From assembly GCF_014204895.1 (NCBI RefSeq), contig NZ_JACHMF010000001.1, positions 2,480,001 through 2,544,000 of the forward strand: a DNA stretch of 64,000 nucleotides. Reading direction: 5' to 3'. Position 1 is the stretch's first letter, and each line of letters begins with the position of its first letter. Made by a program: the position numbers and the translations under genes. Positions 1-9,896 of this stretch are shown here, piece by piece. The notes beneath the pieces were generated by a model. The model was given only the letters and a program-made list of their open reading frames with translations. It was not told where the DNA came from and searched no databases. Source of the DNA: Paractinoplanes abujensis. GTDB taxonomy: Bacteria; Actinomycetota; Actinomycetes; Mycobacteriales; Micromonosporaceae.

Positions 1-314
1 AGGAGCCGGACGATCACCGGCTGCGGGATGCCCAGGATGTACGGGAGTGAGGTGTCGAGGCCCGCGGGCGCGGGGGCGGGGATGGCGGCGAAGAGCCCGC
101 CGGACGGGCGCTGCCGGCCGTGGGCGAGCAGGCGGTCCAGCAGGCCCCGCATGGCCATCAGTTCTAGGCTGCGGATGTGCAGCCCGACGATGCGGACTTC
201 CGGCGCGGGCTCGGCTTGTTTCTCGAGGACGAGCACCCGTACGTCGTGCAGGCGCAGCTCGGCGGCCAGCATCGCGCCGGTCGGGCCGCAGCCGGCAATG
301 ATCACGTCAAACAC
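1..314 (-). CDS. FAD-dependent ring hydroxylase, N-terminal part (runs off the left edge)
   Basis: Only the first 104 residues are in the window. Residues 3-15 are a Rossmann FAD-binding start (VIIAGCGPTGAML, GxGxxG), followed by an acidic strand end (VLEKQAEP) and the segment RIVGLHIRSLELM. This arrangement is typical of NAD(P)H-dependent flavin hydroxylases of the PheA/TfdB and polyketide-hydroxylase type, which insert one oxygen atom into phenolic substrates. The GTG at 314 is chosen because a GAAAGG sits about 8 bases upstream and the Rossmann motif begins immediately. It reads in the same direction as the mutase operon, 170 bp downstream of meaB, so it is probably a separate unit. The substrate cannot be read from this part. 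Confidence 0.8.
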   Translation of the reverse strand, partial: MFDVIIAGCGPTGAMLAAELRLHDVRVLVLEKQAEPAPEVRIVGLHIRSLELMAMRGLLDRLLAHGRQRPSGGLFAAIPAPAPAGLDTSLPYILGIPQPVIVRL

Positions 315-484
315 TGGTGGTGCCTTTCGGGAGTCTGGGGCGCTCCCGGCGACACCTGCGTCAGTCGCCCGGCCGTGACGGGACGGGGAGCACCCACGGC
401 GTACCAACGGTCATGGGTCTCACCTCCTCGGACGGGTCACAGTCAGGGCGACGCTACAAGCGGGACCCGGTTGCGTCCAGCGAA

Positions 485-1453
485 TTACCGTGGCCGGGCG
501 TCGTAGGCGGCCAGGAGCCGCTGGGCGGCCTGCGCCGGCATGAGCGAACCGTCGAGGATCCGTTCCCGGGCCTGCTCGGCGGCGGCCCGTACGGACGGGT
601 CGGTGGTGAAGCGGCTCAGCACGGCCTCCCGGGCCATCGCCCACATCCACTCCAGCTGCTGGTGGCGGCGGCGCGCGCCCACGTCGGTCCGGGCCCGGTG
701 CGCGGTCACCTGCGCCCACACCTCGTCCACTCCCGTGCCTTCGAGCGCGCTGCAGGTCAGCACCGGGGTCGTCCAGTCGTCAGGGGTCCGCAGGAGCCGC
801 AGCGCACCGGAGAGCTCGCGCGCGGCCCGCTGGGCGTCGTCGCGATGCGGCCCGTCCGCCTTGTTGACGGCGATCACGTCGGCCAGTTCGAGGATGCCTT
901 TCTTGATGCCCTGCAGCTGGTCCCCCGTACGGGCCAGGGCGAGCAGCAGGAACGTGTCGACCATGTGGGCCACCGCGGTCTCCGACTGCCCCACGCCGAC
1001 GGTCTCGACGATGACCACGTCGTAGCCGGCCGCCTCGACCACGACGATCGCCTCGCGGGTCGCCTTGGCCACGCCGCCCAGCGTGCCCGCGGTGGGCGAC
1101 GGCCGCACGTACGCGTCCGGGTCGGCGGCCAGGCGGGCCATGCGCGTCTTGTCGCCCAGGATGCTGCCGCGGCTGCGTGTCGACGAGGGGTCGACGGCGA
1201 GCACGGCCACCCGGTGCCCGGCCCCGGTCAGCGTGCTGCCCAGCGCGTCGATGAACGTCGACTTGCCCGCGCCGGGCACCCCGCTGATGCCGATCCGGTG
1301 CGAGTTCCCCGCGTACGGGGAGAGGGCCGTCAGCAGCTCCTGCGCCCGTTCCTGATGGTCGCGCCGGGTCGACTCGACGAGGGTGATGGCCCGCGCCACC
1401 CACGCGGGCGCCCGGTCGCGGACACCGGCCGCCATCGCGGAGAGGTCAGTCAC
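485..1453 (-). CDS. meaB: Methylmalonyl-CoA mutase-associated GTPase MeaB
   Basis: 322 residues, a G3E-family P-loop GTPase that loads and protects adenosylcobalamin in methylmalonyl-CoA mutase. The Walker A motif GVPGAGKST lies at residues 58-66. The strand [19 protein letters not shown], the G3 region [10 protein letters not shown] and the NKAD guanine-specificity motif follow in family order. Length is normal. Its GTG start overlaps the mutB stop by 8 bases (GTGACTGA), so the two genes are translationally coupled. Third gene of the mutA-mutB-meaB operon; this neighbourhood makes the assignment near certain. Confidence 0.96.
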   Translation of the reverse strand: MTDLSAMAAGVRDRAPAWVARAITLVESTRRDHQERAQELLTALSPYAGNSHRIGISGVPGAGKSTFIDALGSTLTGAGHRVAVLAVDPSSTRSRGSILGDKTRMARLAADPDAYVRPSPTAGTLGGVAKATREAIVVVEAAGYDVVIVETVGVGQSETAVAHMVDTFLLLALARTGDQLQGIKKGILELADVIAVNKADGPHRDDAQRAARELSGALRLLRTPDDWTTPVLTCSALEGTGVDEVWAQVTAHRARTDVGARRRHQQLEWMWAMAREAVLSRFTTDPSVRAAAEQARERILDGSLMPAQAAQRLLAAYDARPR

Positions 1454-3593
1454 CGCGCCGCCGGGTCAGCTCGGCCAGCAGCTCGATCGCGGCCTCCGTG
1501 AGCACCGTGCCGGGCGCGAAGATCGCGGCCGCCCCCGCCGCCCGCAGCGCGTCGTAGTCCTGCGGCGGGATCACCCCACCCGCGATGATCATGATGTCGG
1601 GGCGGCCCTGCGCGGCCAGCTCGTCGCGCAGCGCGGGCACCAGCGTCAGATGACCGGCGGCGAGCGAGTTGACGCCGACTATGTGCACGTCGGCCTCGAC
1701 CGCCTGCCGGGCCACCTCGGCCGGCGTCGCGAACAGCGGGCCCACGTCGACGTCGAAGCCGAGGTCGGCGAACGCGGTGGCGATCACCTTCTGCCCGCGG
1801 TCGTGCCCGTCCTGACCCATCTTCGCGACCAGGATGCGCGGCTGGCGGCCCTCCTGCTCGGCGAACTCGGCGGCCGCGGCGCGGGCCCGCTCCACGTCCC
1901 CGCTGCGACCCGCCTCCTGCCGATACACACCCGAGATCGTACGGATCCGGGCCGTGTGCCGCCCGAACACCTTCTCCAGGGCCGTGGAGATCTCGCCCAC
2001 GGTCGCCTTGGCCCGGGCCGCGTCGACGGCCAGGGCCAGCAGGTTGCCCCCGCCGGGCTCGGCCGCGGCCCGGGTCAGCGCGTCCAGCGCCGAGACGCAC
2101 GCGCCTTCGTCCCGCTCGGCGCGCAGCCGGCGCAGCTTGTCGACCTGATTGGCCCGTACGGCGGCGTTGTCCACCTTGAGGACGTCGATCGGCTCGTCGG
2201 CCTGCGGGCGGTACTTGTTCACGCCGATCACCGGCTGGCGGCCCGAGTCGATGCGGGCCTGCGTGCGGGCGGCCGCCTCCTCGATGCGCATCTTGGGGAT
2301 GCCCTCGTCGATCGCCTTGGCCATGCCCCCGGCCGCTTCGACCTCGGTGATGTGCTCCCACGCGCGGGCGGCCAGATCGTGGGTGAGCCGTTCGACGTAG
2401 GCGCTGCCGCCCCACGGGTCGATGGCGCGGGTGGTGCCGGACTCCTGCTGGATCAGCAACTGGGTGTTGCGGGCGATCCGGGCCGAGAAGTCGGTGGGCA
2501 GCGCCAGCGCCTCGTCCAGCGCGTTGGTGTGCAGCGACTGCGTGTGCCCCTGCGTGGCGGCCATCGCCTCCACACAAGTCCGCATGACGTTGTTGAAGAC
2601 GTCCTGCGCGGTCAGCGACCAGCCCGATGTCTGGCAGTGCGCGCGCAGGCTGAGCGAGCGCGGGTCCTTCGGCTCGAACTCGCGCACCAGCTTGGCCCAG
2701 AGCAGCCGCCCGGCCCGCAGCTTGGCCACCTCCATGAAGAAGTTCATCCCGACGGCCCAGAAGAACGACAGCCGCGGCGCGAACGCGTCGATGCCGAGCC
2801 CGGCCGCCCGTCCGGCCCGCAGGTACTCGACGCCGTCGGCCAGCGTGTACGCCAGCTCCAGGTCGGCCGTGGCCCCGGCCTCCTGGATGTGGTAGCCGGA
2901 GATGCTGATCGAGTTGAAGCGGGGCATCCGCTGCGAGGTGAACGAGAAGATGTCGGAGATGATCCGCATCGACGGCGCGGGCGGATAGATGTAGGTGTTG
3001 CGGACCATGAACTCCTTGAGGATGTCGTTCTGAATCGTGCCGGACAGCTGCTCCGGCGTGACCCCCTGCTCCTCGGCCGCGATGATGTAGAGCGCCAGCA
3101 CCGGCAGCACGGCGCCGTTCATGGTCATCGACACGCTCATCCGGTCGAGCGGGATGCCGGAGAAGAGCTGCCGCATGTCGTAGATGGAGTCGATGGCCAC
3201 CCCGGCCATGCCGACGTCACCGGTCACCCGCGGGTGGTCGGAGTCGTAGCCGCGATGGGTGGGCAGGTCGAACGCGACCGACAGCCCCTTCTGCCCGGCG
3301 GCCAGGTTGCGGCGGTAGAAGGCGTTGGACTCCTCGGCCGTGGAGAACCCCGCGTACTGCCGGATGGTCCACGGCTGGTTGACGTACATGGTCGGGTAGG
3401 GCCCGCGCAGGTAAGGCGCGATGCCGGGGTAGGTGCCGAGGAAGTCGAGCCCGTCGAGGTCGGCCGCGGTGTAGAGCGACGGCACGGCGATGCCCTCGGG
3501 TGTGTGCCAGACCGGGCCGCCGTCTTCCCGTACGGGCTCCGGGCCCCGCGCCGCCGGCGCCGTCAGCCGGGCCGTCGAGAAATCGGGAATCAC
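1446..3593 (-). CDS. mutB: Methylmalonyl-CoA mutase, large (cobalamin-binding) subunit
   Basis: 715 residues. Converts (R)-methylmalonyl-CoA to succinyl-CoA with adenosylcobalamin, linking propionyl-CoA to the TCA cycle. The N-terminal TIM barrel contains the substrate-site segments [18 protein letters not shown] and [20 protein letters not shown]. The C-terminal B12 domain carries DGHDRG, with His597 as predicted lower axial cobalt ligand, then GVNSLAAGH and IIAGGVIP. The GTG start at 3593 overlaps the mutA stop (GTGA); the reading frame stays open far upstream, but homology begins here. Catalytic subunit of the heterodimer with mutA. Confidence 0.97.
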   Translation of the reverse strand: MIPDFSTARLTAPAARGPEPVREDGGPVWHTPEGIAVPSLYTAADLDGLDFLGTYPGIAPYLRGPYPTMYVNQPWTIRQYAGFSTAEESNAFYRRNLAAGQKGLSVAFDLPTHRGYDSDHPRVTGDVGMAGVAIDSIYDMRQLFSGIPLDRMSVSMTMNGAVLPVLALYIIAAEEQGVTPEQLSGTIQNDILKEFMVRNTYIYPPAPSMRIISDIFSFTSQRMPRFNSISISGYHIQEAGATADLELAYTLADGVEYLRAGRAAGLGIDAFAPRLSFFWAVGMNFFMEVAKLRAGRLLWAKLVREFEPKDPRSLSLRAHCQTSGWSLTAQDVFNNVMRTCVEAMAATQGHTQSLHTNALDEALALPTDFSARIARNTQLLIQQESGTTRAIDPWGGSAYVERLTHDLAARAWEHITEVEAAGGMAKAIDEGIPKMRIEEAAARTQARIDSGRQPVIGVNKYRPQADEPIDVLKVDNAAVRANQVDKLRRLRAERDEGACVSALDALTRAAAEPGGGNLLALAVDAARAKATVGEISTALEKVFGRHTARIRTISGVYRQEAGRSGDVERARAAAAEFAEQEGRQPRILVAKMGQDGHDRGQKVIATAFADLGFDVDVGPLFATPAEVARQAVEADVHIVGVNSLAAGHLTLVPALRDELAAQGRPDIMIIAGGVIPPQDYDALRAAGAAAIFAPGTVLTEAAIELLAELTRRRGD

Positions 3594-5383
3594 TGCGCCA
3601 CCCCCAGGTCGTCCAGCGTCTTCGTCAGCGCGGCCACGGCGTCCACGCCCACGTGCACGTACGCGTCGACGCCCGGGTAGCCGCCCCGGCCCGCGAGCAG
3701 CACCCGGGTCGCCCCGCCGGCCCGGGCCCGCGCCGCCTCGGCCTCGGCGTGCGCGGCGTACTCCTTGTCGGGCCCGCACAGCACCACCACCGGCGAGGTG
3801 TCCTCGGTGGTGACCGCGATGCCCCCGGCGGCGAACAGGTTGGTCGTGAACGTGAGCCGGGGCCCGTGCGCGGCGGCCGAGCCGAGCAGGACCAGACGTA
3901 CGGCGGGCCGGGCCCCGGTGGCGGCCAGGTGGGCGTCGCTGCGGTCGCGGAGCCGCTCGTACGCCTCGGCGTAGCGCCGCCGCGGCAGTCCCCCGCCCGG
4001 TGGGCCGGCCGCGGGCCGCCGCTCGGGCAGCTGCTCGGCCAGGTCCGGGAACTCGGACACCCCGGTGATCGGGTCGCGGCGGTGGGCCAGGTTGGTCTCG
4101 CGGGCCGCCCAGACCTCGGCCAGCCGGTCGGCGATCAGCCCGCTGCCCAGCGCGGCGGCCGGCCCGCCCTCGCGCTCGATGCGGGTGAACCACTCCCACC
4201 CCGCCCCGGCCAGCTGTTCGGTGTACTGCTCGACGTAGTAGGAGCCACCGGCCGGGTCGAGCACCCGGGCCACGTGCGCCTCCTCCAGCAGGATCGTCTG
4301 CGTGTTGCGGGCCAGCCGCCGGGCCAGGGCGTCGGGCCGGCCGAGCTGGTGGTCGAACGGCAGCACGGTCACCGCCCGGGCCCCGCCCACCCCGGCCGCG
4401 AACGCGGCGATCGTCGTGCGCAGCAGGTTGACCCACGGGTCGCGGGCGGTCAGCATCGCGGCCGACGTGACCGCGTGCTGCCGCTGGCCCCCGGCCTCGG
4501 GCGCGCCGGACAGCTCGGCGATCCTCGCCCAGATCCGGCGGGCCGCGCGCAGCTTGGCGATCGTGGCGAACTGGTCGGCCGTGGCCGCGTACCGGAACTC
4601 GATCTGGCCCAGGGCGGCCGGCACGCTCAGCCCGGCGCCGGTCAGCGCGCGCAGATAGGCCACCCCGGTCGCCGCGGCCGCGCCCAGTTCCTCCACCTCG
4701 GAGCCGCCCGCATCGTGGTAGACGGTGGCGTCCACGGTGACGGCCCGCAACCCCGGCGCCTCGGCGGCGCAGCGCACGGCCAGCGCGGCCGCCTCGCCCG
4801 GGTCGCCCGGCACGCCCGTGCGGGCCTGCCCGCCGAGCGGGTCGGCGCCCAGGTTGCCGGTGACCCGGCCCGGGTCGACGCCGCGGGCGGCCAGCAGGTC
4901 GAACCAGGCCCCGGCGGCCCGGCCGATGGCGTCGCCCGCGTCGAGCACCACGGCGGCCAGGTCGAGATGGACGCCGTCCAGGGCCTCGGGCAACGCGTCC
5001 AGCGGCAGCGCGCCGTCGCCGAGCACCAGCCACAGCGAGGTCGCGCCGTTCTCGAGGTCGGTCAGCACGGCCTCGCGGGTCTCCTTGGGCACCGGGTCGG
5101 CGTAGCGCTGCCGCACGTCCCACCCGCCGGTCGCGCTGCCGGCGGGGTCCGTGCCCCGCACGAAGGGCGGCCGGCCCGGCAGCCCGGACTCGGGGCCCGC
5201 CGTGTGCAGCGCCGCGATCGTCGGACCGCCGTACGTCGTCGTGGCCAGCAACGCCTCGACCTCGCCGGGTGACGTCTCCTCGGTGGCGGCCCCGGATCTG
5301 CGCAGCGCGGCCAGGGCCAGGCGGCGCCACTGCTCGGCGCTCGCGGCGGGAAAGTCCGCCCCCAGCGACAGGTTCTCGGCCAT
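3590..5383 (-). CDS. mutA: Methylmalonyl-CoA mutase, small subunit
   Basis: 597 residues, homologous to the large subunit but with a degenerate B12 domain: where the large subunit has DxHxxG this one has GSAAAHGPR, so it should not bind cobalamin. This is normal for the small subunit, which has a structural role in the heterodimer. The ATG at 5383 is chosen because GGAGGG lies 6-7 bases upstream and the residues ([12 protein letters not shown]) match family starts; the frame is open further up to 5440. First gene of the operon. No cobalamin riboswitch is visible in the 60 bp before the next gene. Confidence 0.95.
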   Translation of the reverse strand: MAENLSLGADFPAASAEQWRRLALAALRRSGAATEETSPGEVEALLATTTYGGPTIAALHTAGPESGLPGRPPFVRGTDPAGSATGGWDVRQRYADPVPKETREAVLTDLENGATSLWLVLGDGALPLDALPEALDGVHLDLAAVVLDAGDAIGRAAGAWFDLLAARGVDPGRVTGNLGADPLGGQARTGVPGDPGEAAALAVRCAAEAPGLRAVTVDATVYHDAGGSEVEELGAAAATGVAYLRALTGAGLSVPAALGQIEFRYAATADQFATIAKLRAARRIWARIAELSGAPEAGGQRQHAVTSAAMLTARDPWVNLLRTTIAAFAAGVGGARAVTVLPFDHQLGRPDALARRLARNTQTILLEEAHVARVLDPAGGSYYVEQYTEQLAGAGWEWFTRIEREGGPAAALGSGLIADRLAEVWAARETNLAHRRDPITGVSEFPDLAEQLPERRPAAGPPGGGLPRRRYAEAYERLRDRSDAHLAATGARPAVRLVLLGSAAAHGPRLTFTTNLFAAGGIAVTTEDTSPVVVLCGPDKEYAAHAEAEAARARAGGATRVLLAGRGGYPGVDAYVHVGVDAVAALTKTLDDLGVAQ

Positions 5384-5443
5384 GCCCCGCCCTCCGTCGT
5401 CCCGAATCACATTTAGCGGGTAAGGGTGGGCCGCTGCCAACCC

Positions 5444-6445
5444 CTACTTCGACGTTACGGCACCCCGGACTTCGTCCGCGCGGGCGGGCTCGGCGCGGAT
5501 CGGCACCGGCGTCCACCAGGTCAGGCAGCGCCACAGCCACTCCAGGGGACCGTAGCGGAACCAGCGCAGCCACAGCACGCTGAGCAGGGCCTGGACGACG
5601 CCGATGACCGCGCCGGTGGCGACGATCGGGGCGAAACCGGAGGCATGCCCGAGGTCGAGCAACGCGTCGGCCGCCAGGATGAGCACGGACGCCAGGACGT
5701 AGTTGGTCAGCGCCATGCGGCCCATCGGCGCCAGCACCGCGTCCAGCGGGCGGCGCAACGGCGTACGCATGAGCAGCAAGAAGGAGACCGTGAACAGGAA
5801 CGCGCAGACGGTGCCGGCGGGAAGGATCCGGTAGTTGGCGGCGGGCCCGACCCCGGCCCGCCACTGCAGCCACAGCATCGCCGCGGCCGGCGGCACGGTC
5901 ACGGCGAACGCGATCCCGAGTTGCCGGCCCCGCCGGTCCAGGGTGTCCGGGATGCCGTACTGCGCGACGGCCATGCCCAGCAGGAACAGGCCCGGGATGA
6001 TGAACAGCCCGTTGAACGTCAGGCTCGCGGCCAGGGTGAGCACAACGCCCAGGCCCAGCACCCAGCGGCGGGACAGGTAGGACGCGGGCAGCAGCACCAC
6101 GATGCCGAACGCGGCGTAGAACTTGAGCACCTCCCCCGGCTGCAGCAGCGTGTGCAGAGCGGAGAAGACGCCCAGCCACAGCAGGCGCCGCAGCAGCACG
6201 AGCCGGGGCTTGTCCGTGCGGTTGCCCGCCGTACGCAGGAAAAGGGCGAAGCTGACCCCGAAGAGCAGCGAGAAGATCGGGAACGGCCGCTGGAGGAAAA
6301 GCGCCTCCCACACGTACGCCCCGGGGTGGTCGGACGCGGGGCCCTCGGGACGCGGGAAGCCGGTCATCTGGACGATGTTGAACTCGACGATGCCCGCCAG
6401 CGCGAGTCCGCGCAGGGCGTCCAGCTCATGGATGCGGCGTGCCAT
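5444..6445 (-). CDS. DUF418-family multi-pass membrane protein (YeiB-like)
   Basis: 333 residues with the opening [16 protein letters not shown], the hallmark of the DUF418/YeiB acyltransferase-3-like membrane proteins, and about eight hydrophobic segments. The segment [17 protein letters not shown] is the second conserved block. Biochemical function is unknown for the family; roles in envelope modification or transport are suggested. It sits upstream of mutA on the same strand but 60 bp apart, and divergent from the histidine kinase at 6527. Confidence 0.85.
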   Translation of the reverse strand: MARRIHELDALRGLALAGIVEFNIVQMTGFPRPEGPASDHPGAYVWEALFLQRPFPIFSLLFGVSFALFLRTAGNRTDKPRLVLLRRLLWLGVFSALHTLLQPGEVLKFYAAFGIVVLLPASYLSRRWVLGLGVVLTLAASLTFNGLFIIPGLFLLGMAVAQYGIPDTLDRRGRQLGIAFAVTVPPAAAMLWLQWRAGVGPAANYRILPAGTVCAFLFTVSFLLLMRTPLRRPLDAVLAPMGRMALTNYVLASVLILAADALLDLGHASGFAPIVATGAVIGVVQALLSVLWLRWFRYGPLEWLWRCLTWWTPVPIRAEPARADEVRGAVTSK

Positions 6446-6526
6446 GCGTTCCAGGCTTTCCCACCCTCATCGACCGCCGGTAGCGCCACGAGTCGCGACC
6501 GGCACCTACTTTCGTATGCTCGGACC

Positions 6527-7579
6527 ATGGGCCGCCGCCGGGTTCTCGACACCACGGTCGACGTCGTGCTGATGCTCGTGGCCGCGGTCATGGGCACCGT
6601 CCTGGAGCTGCCGCACCTGCCTTCCGTGGCCGTGCAGATCCTCGGCGCGGCCACCTTGCTGCTCCGGCGGCGCCACCCGTACGGGGTGGCCTTCGTGCTC
6701 GCCGCGCTCAACGTCTTCGTGCCGGTGTGGGCGACCGTGCTGGCCCCGTACGCGGTGACGGCCTTCGGCCGCCGGCGCACGTGGGCCGTGGTGGCCTTGC
6801 TGGCCGTGACGTTCCTGATCGGAGCGCGCGCGTGGCGGATCGAGGACCCCTTCACCGCGCCCGTGGTGATCCTGTGCTCGGCGCTGCTCGGCCTCTACGC
6901 CCGGGCCCGCGCCCGGCTGGCCGGCCAGGAGACCCTGCGCGCGACCGAACAGGCCCGCGCCGACGAACGGGTGCGGCTGGCCGGCGAGATGCACGACGTG
7001 GTGACCCACCGCATCAACCTGATGGTGCTGCAGGCCGGGGCGCTGCGCACCACCACCGCCGACGAGACCACCCGGCGGGCCGCCGACGAGCTGCGCGAGG
7101 CCGGGGTGCAGGCCCTGGCCGAGCTGCGCGACCTGGTCGGGGTGCTGCGCGACGGTCACGACCCGATCCGGCGGGCCGACGACCCGGGCGAACTCGGCGG
7201 GGACGTGGCCGCCCTGGTCGAACAGTCGCGGGCGGTCGGGTTGCCGGTGCGGCTGACCGCGGGCGGGGACGAGGGACGGCCGTCGCCCGCGGTGCGGCGG
7301 ACCATCGTCCGGGTCGTGCAGGAGGCGTTGACGAATGTCCACAAGCACGCGCCGGGAGCCGCGACGGCGGTCACGGTGGGTTATCAGGCGGAGGGCATCG
7401 ACGTGGAAGTGGTGAACCAGCGCCCGACCGGCCGGCCCCGCGAGCTGCCCGCGGGCGGAAGCGGGCTGACCGGGCTGCGGTACCGGGTCGAGATGGTCGG
7501 CGGGTCGTTCGACGCCGGGCCGACGGCCGACGGCGGGTTCCGGGTCAGCGCACGGCTGCCCGACTACGTGCCGTCATGA
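6527..7579 (+). CDS. NarL-type sensor histidine kinase
   Basis: 350 residues. Four to five hydrophobic segments occupy residues 10-125, followed by a HisKA_3 dimerisation domain with the phospho-acceptor His156 in GEMHDVVTHRINLM, and a HATPase_c domain with the N box (QEALTNVHKH) and G box (GSGLTGLRYRVEM). There is no large extracellular sensor domain, so it probably senses the membrane state or an intramembrane ligand. The ATG at 6527 is used because the first TM segment follows directly. Its stop overlaps the response-regulator start by ATGA. Confidence 0.93.
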   Translation: MGRRRVLDTTVDVVLMLVAAVMGTVLELPHLPSVAVQILGAATLLLRRRHPYGVAFVLAALNVFVPVWATVLAPYAVTAFGRRRTWAVVALLAVTFLIGARAWRIEDPFTAPVVILCSALLGLYARARARLAGQETLRATEQARADERVRLAGEMHDVVTHRINLMVLQAGALRTTTADETTRRAADELREAGVQALAELRDLVGVLRDGHDPIRRADDPGELGGDVAALVEQSRAVGLPVRLTAGGDEGRPSPAVRRTIVRVVQEALTNVHKHAPGAATAVTVGYQAEGIDVEVVNQRPTGRPRELPAGGSGLTGLRYRVEMVGGSFDAGPTADGGFRVSARLPDYVPS

Positions 7580-8214
7580 TCCGGGTGTTGCTCGTGGACG
7601 ACGAGCGGATGGTCTGCGCGCACCTGCGCACGATCCTGTCGGCCGGCCCCGGGATCGAGGTGGCCGGGGAGGCGTACGACGGGGCCGAGGCGGTCGAGGC
7701 CGTGGTGCGGTTACGGCCCGACCTGGTGCTGATGGACCTGCGGATGCCCGGCGTGGACGGGCTGACGGCGCTGGACCGGATCGCGACCCTGCCGGCGGCG
7801 CCCCGCGTCGTCGTGCTGACCACTTTCGACCACGACGACTACGTGCTGCGGGCGTTGCGGGCCGGGGCGGCCGGGTTCCTGGTCAAGTCCACGGCCCCCG
7901 ACGACCTGGTTTCGCTCGTACGGGCGGCGGCCGGCGGGGCCACCGTGCTGTCCCCGGTGGCCACGCAGCGCCTGATCGGGGCGGCCGGTCCCCGGCAGCG
8001 CGGGCGCGACCTCGTGCGCGGCCTGACCGAACGGGAGACCGAGGTGCTGGCCGGGCTGGCCAACGGCGACTCCAACCTGCGCATCGCCCGGCGGCTCAAC
8101 CTGTCCGAGGCGACCGTCAAGGGGTACGTGTCGCGCCTGCTGGTCAAGCTGGGATGCGACAACCGTACCCAGGCCGGGTTGCTGGCCCAGCAGGCCGGGC
8201 TCACGGCTGAGTGA
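7576..8214 (+). CDS. LuxR/NarL-family response regulator
   Basis: 212 residues. The receiver domain (1-120) has the acidic pair D8/D9, phospho-acceptor Asp54 in LVLMDLRMPG and the conserved Lys in FLVKST. The C-terminal GerE helix-turn-helix contains LTERETEVLAGLANGDSN and LSEATVKGYVSRLLVKLG. Overlaps the kinase stop by four bases, so it is its cognate partner. The regulated target is not evident; the nearest genes are the DUF418 protein upstream and the STAS protein downstream. Confidence 0.95.
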   Translation: MIRVLLVDDERMVCAHLRTILSAGPGIEVAGEAYDGAEAVEAVVRLRPDLVLMDLRMPGVDGLTALDRIATLPAAPRVVVLTTFDHDDYVLRALRAGAAGFLVKSTAPDDLVSLVRAAAGGATVLSPVATQRLIGAAGPRQRGRDLVRGLTERETEVLAGLANGDSNLRIARRLNLSEATVKGYVSRLLVKLGCDNRTQAGLLAQQAGLTAE

Positions 8215-8290
8215 ACGCGGCCCGCGGGCCGGGCTGTACCGTGCCGGGGATGCGACGGGTCTGCTCAGGGAGGCTGGTGAACAGGCGCCG

Positions 8291-8328
8291 GCCCCGCCAC
8301 ACCGGGTTCCGCGGCGTGCGGGCGGGGC
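8291..8328. terminator. Possible bidirectional terminator hairpin
   Basis: GCCCCGCC at 8291-8298 pairs perfectly with GGCGGGGC at 8321-8328 around a 22-base loop, between the convergent response regulator and zinc-ribbon/STAS gene. The loop is long and there is no U-tract, so this is a weak prediction. A separate 12-bp palindrome (GGCCCGCGGGCC) lies at 8219-8230, just after the response-regulator stop. Confidence 0.35.
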
Positions 8329-8331
8329 GCA

Positions 8332-8856
8332 TCAGGGGCGTCCGACCGCCGCGGTGATCGCCTCGGGCACGGTGGCGAACGTGCGGAACTCCCTGGTCCA
8401 GCGCCGGGCGTCCGGGGCCGTGGCCAGCAGCAGGTCACCGCGCCGGCGGCGGGCGGCGGCGCGGGCCCGGCGGAGCACGCCCAGACCGGCCGGGCCGACC
8501 GCGCGGGCCGCGGTGAGGTCGACGATGACGTACGGGTGCAGCGCCACGGCGTTGTCCAGGGTGCGGCGCAGGTCGGGGACGGCGGGCAGGTCGATGTCGC
8601 CGGTCACGCGCACCACGGCCGCGGGCGAGGTGATCGCGATCGACATCTCGGTGGGCGGCTCCCGGGGCGGGTTGTCGCCCGGACCGCACCGCGGGCAGCG
8701 ATGCCGGCCCCGGGCGTACGGGGAACCGGTCCAGCCCGACCCGGTCACCGCGCTGCGGACAGCGCCGCCGAGTTCGCCGCCGTGGCCGACCACCTCCGTG
8801 GTCGCGCAGTCGTCGCAGGTCAGCCGGACTCCGGCCGCGTGCATGCCAGCGGTCAT
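8332..8856 (-). CDS. Zinc-ribbon/STAS-domain fusion protein
   Basis: 174 residues. The N-terminal part has two CxxC pairs (CDDC near residue 14 and CPRC near residue 54), a likely zinc ribbon. Residues 70-172 are a STAS domain of the anti-sigma-factor-antagonist type (VVRVTGDIDLPAVPDLRRTL, then VIVDLTAARAVGPAGLGVL). In classical SpoIIAA-like antagonists the loop reads DSSGLG, with a phosphorylatable Ser; here it is GPAGLG, so switching by serine phosphorylation is not expected. Function therefore unclear: a docking or scaffold STAS is possible. Monocistronic, convergent with the two-component system. Confidence 0.75.
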   Translation of the reverse strand: MTAGMHAAGVRLTCDDCATTEVVGHGGELGGAVRSAVTGSGWTGSPYARGRHRCPRCGPGDNPPREPPTEMSIAITSPAAVVRVTGDIDLPAVPDLRRTLDNAVALHPYVIVDLTAARAVGPAGLGVLRRARAAARRRRGDLLLATAPDARRWTREFRTFATVPEAITAAVGRP

Positions 8857-8984
8857 GTCGTGCCCCCATCCGTCGGTCTCGAGCGTGGCCGGTGGATGTC
8901 GCGGAGGGCCCGCCGCCGTATGACGGTCCGATGACTTTAGGATGCGGGCCGAGCGACAGGGCTCGATGAGACGGGGAGACGGGA

Positions 8985-9428
8985 ATGTCGTACGAGGAGA
9001 AGGTCCGGCCGCGGGTGGTGGAGGCCGGCGCCGCGCTGGTCGCGCTGATCGGAGTGATCACGATCGCGCGGGTCGCCTACGGGGTGGTGGACAACCTGGC
9101 CCAGGACGACTGGGAGGCGGGCGCGCGGGGTGTCTTCCTGGTGCTCAACGGGATCTCGCTGGTGTTCGCGGCCTTCTTCCTGGTGCTGGCCGATCAGGTG
9201 CGCCGCGGGCGGATGTGGGCCTGGATCGCCGGCCTGATCATGCTGCCGTTCGCGTTCCTGTTCGGCGCGCTGATGCTGGTCATCACCGCGACCGGCGGCG
9301 GCCTCCCGTGGTTCGGGGCGAGCCTCGTGGTGGCCGGCGTCGCCGCGTTCGTCACGCTGCTCGTGCCACGGGCCGCCCGCGACTTCTTCAACCGGCCCGC
9401 CGTGCCCCGGTGGACACCGTCGCCCTAG
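8985..9428 (+). CDS. Small four-helix membrane protein, function unknown
   Basis: 147 residues with four predicted transmembrane helices (around 15-38, 50-72, 82-108 and 112-130) and a short arginine-rich tail. I recognise no family. The ATG start at 8985 follows GGGGAGACGGGA. Divergent from the STAS gene, and its last four bases overlap the convergent gene at 9425. Confidence 0.65.
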   Translation: MSYEEKVRPRVVEAGAALVALIGVITIARVAYGVVDNLAQDDWEAGARGVFLVLNGISLVFAAFFLVLADQVRRGRMWAWIAGLIMLPFAFLFGALMLVITATGGGLPWFGASLVVAGVAAFVTLLVPRAARDFFNRPAVPRWTPSP

Positions 9429-9883
9429 ACGGAGAGCAGCCGCCCGAAGCCGGCCGACAGCAACGCCCCCGCATGACCGACCGCCTCGAACTGACGCTCG
9501 CCGCCCTCGGCCAGCGTCAGCGAGACGATCACCTTCGGGGGCTCGGTGCGGCTGCGCGCGCCGACCACCGACGAGGCCGCGATGGTCTCGGCGTCGGCCC
9601 CGCGGTCGCACCGGGTCAGCACGAACCAGCTGACCACACCGGCCAGGGCGGCCACGACCGCCACCCCGGCGGCGATCCACAGCCCGAGCTCGAGGCCGGG
9701 AATCCCGCGGTCGCCGGCGTTGACCGCGACCAGGGCCAGCCCGGCCGCGAGGATCAGCCCGCCCGCGCCGGCCCGCACGGCGCGCTGCCGGGGCTGCGAC
9801 ACCTGAACCACCTGCACCCGGTCGGCCTCGAACAGCAGCGTCACCGGCTGCCCGGCGGCGGTCGTCACGTGCGAGATCTTCAC
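9425..9883 (-). CDS. Two-helix membrane protein, function unknown
   Basis: 152 residues: a hydrophilic N-terminal beta-rich part (MKISHVTTAAGQPVTLLFEA), two hydrophobic helices near residues 40-57 and 68-92, and a C-terminal cytosolic segment that reads like a small beta domain. No family recognised. It shares the strand and a 13-bp junction with the CopC-CopD gene upstream, so it is probably its operon partner. Confidence 0.6.
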   Translation of the reverse strand: MKISHVTTAAGQPVTLLFEADRVQVVQVSQPRQRAVRAGAGGLILAAGLALVAVNAGDRGIPGLELGLWIAAGVAVVAALAGVVSWFVLTRCDRGADAETIAASSVVGARSRTEPPKVIVSLTLAEGGERQFEAVGHAGALLSAGFGRLLSV

Positions 9884-9896
9884 CCCGCGAGCCTAG

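Noticed and set aside
5384..5443. Cobalamin riboswitch before mutA
   Set aside because: Only 60 bp between genes and no B12-box sequence.
3594..6311. Very long minus-strand open frame continuing upstream of mutB (would give over 1600 residues)
   Set aside because: It lies antisense-frame to mutA and the DUF418 gene, has no family content before the GTG at 3593, and arises from high GC.
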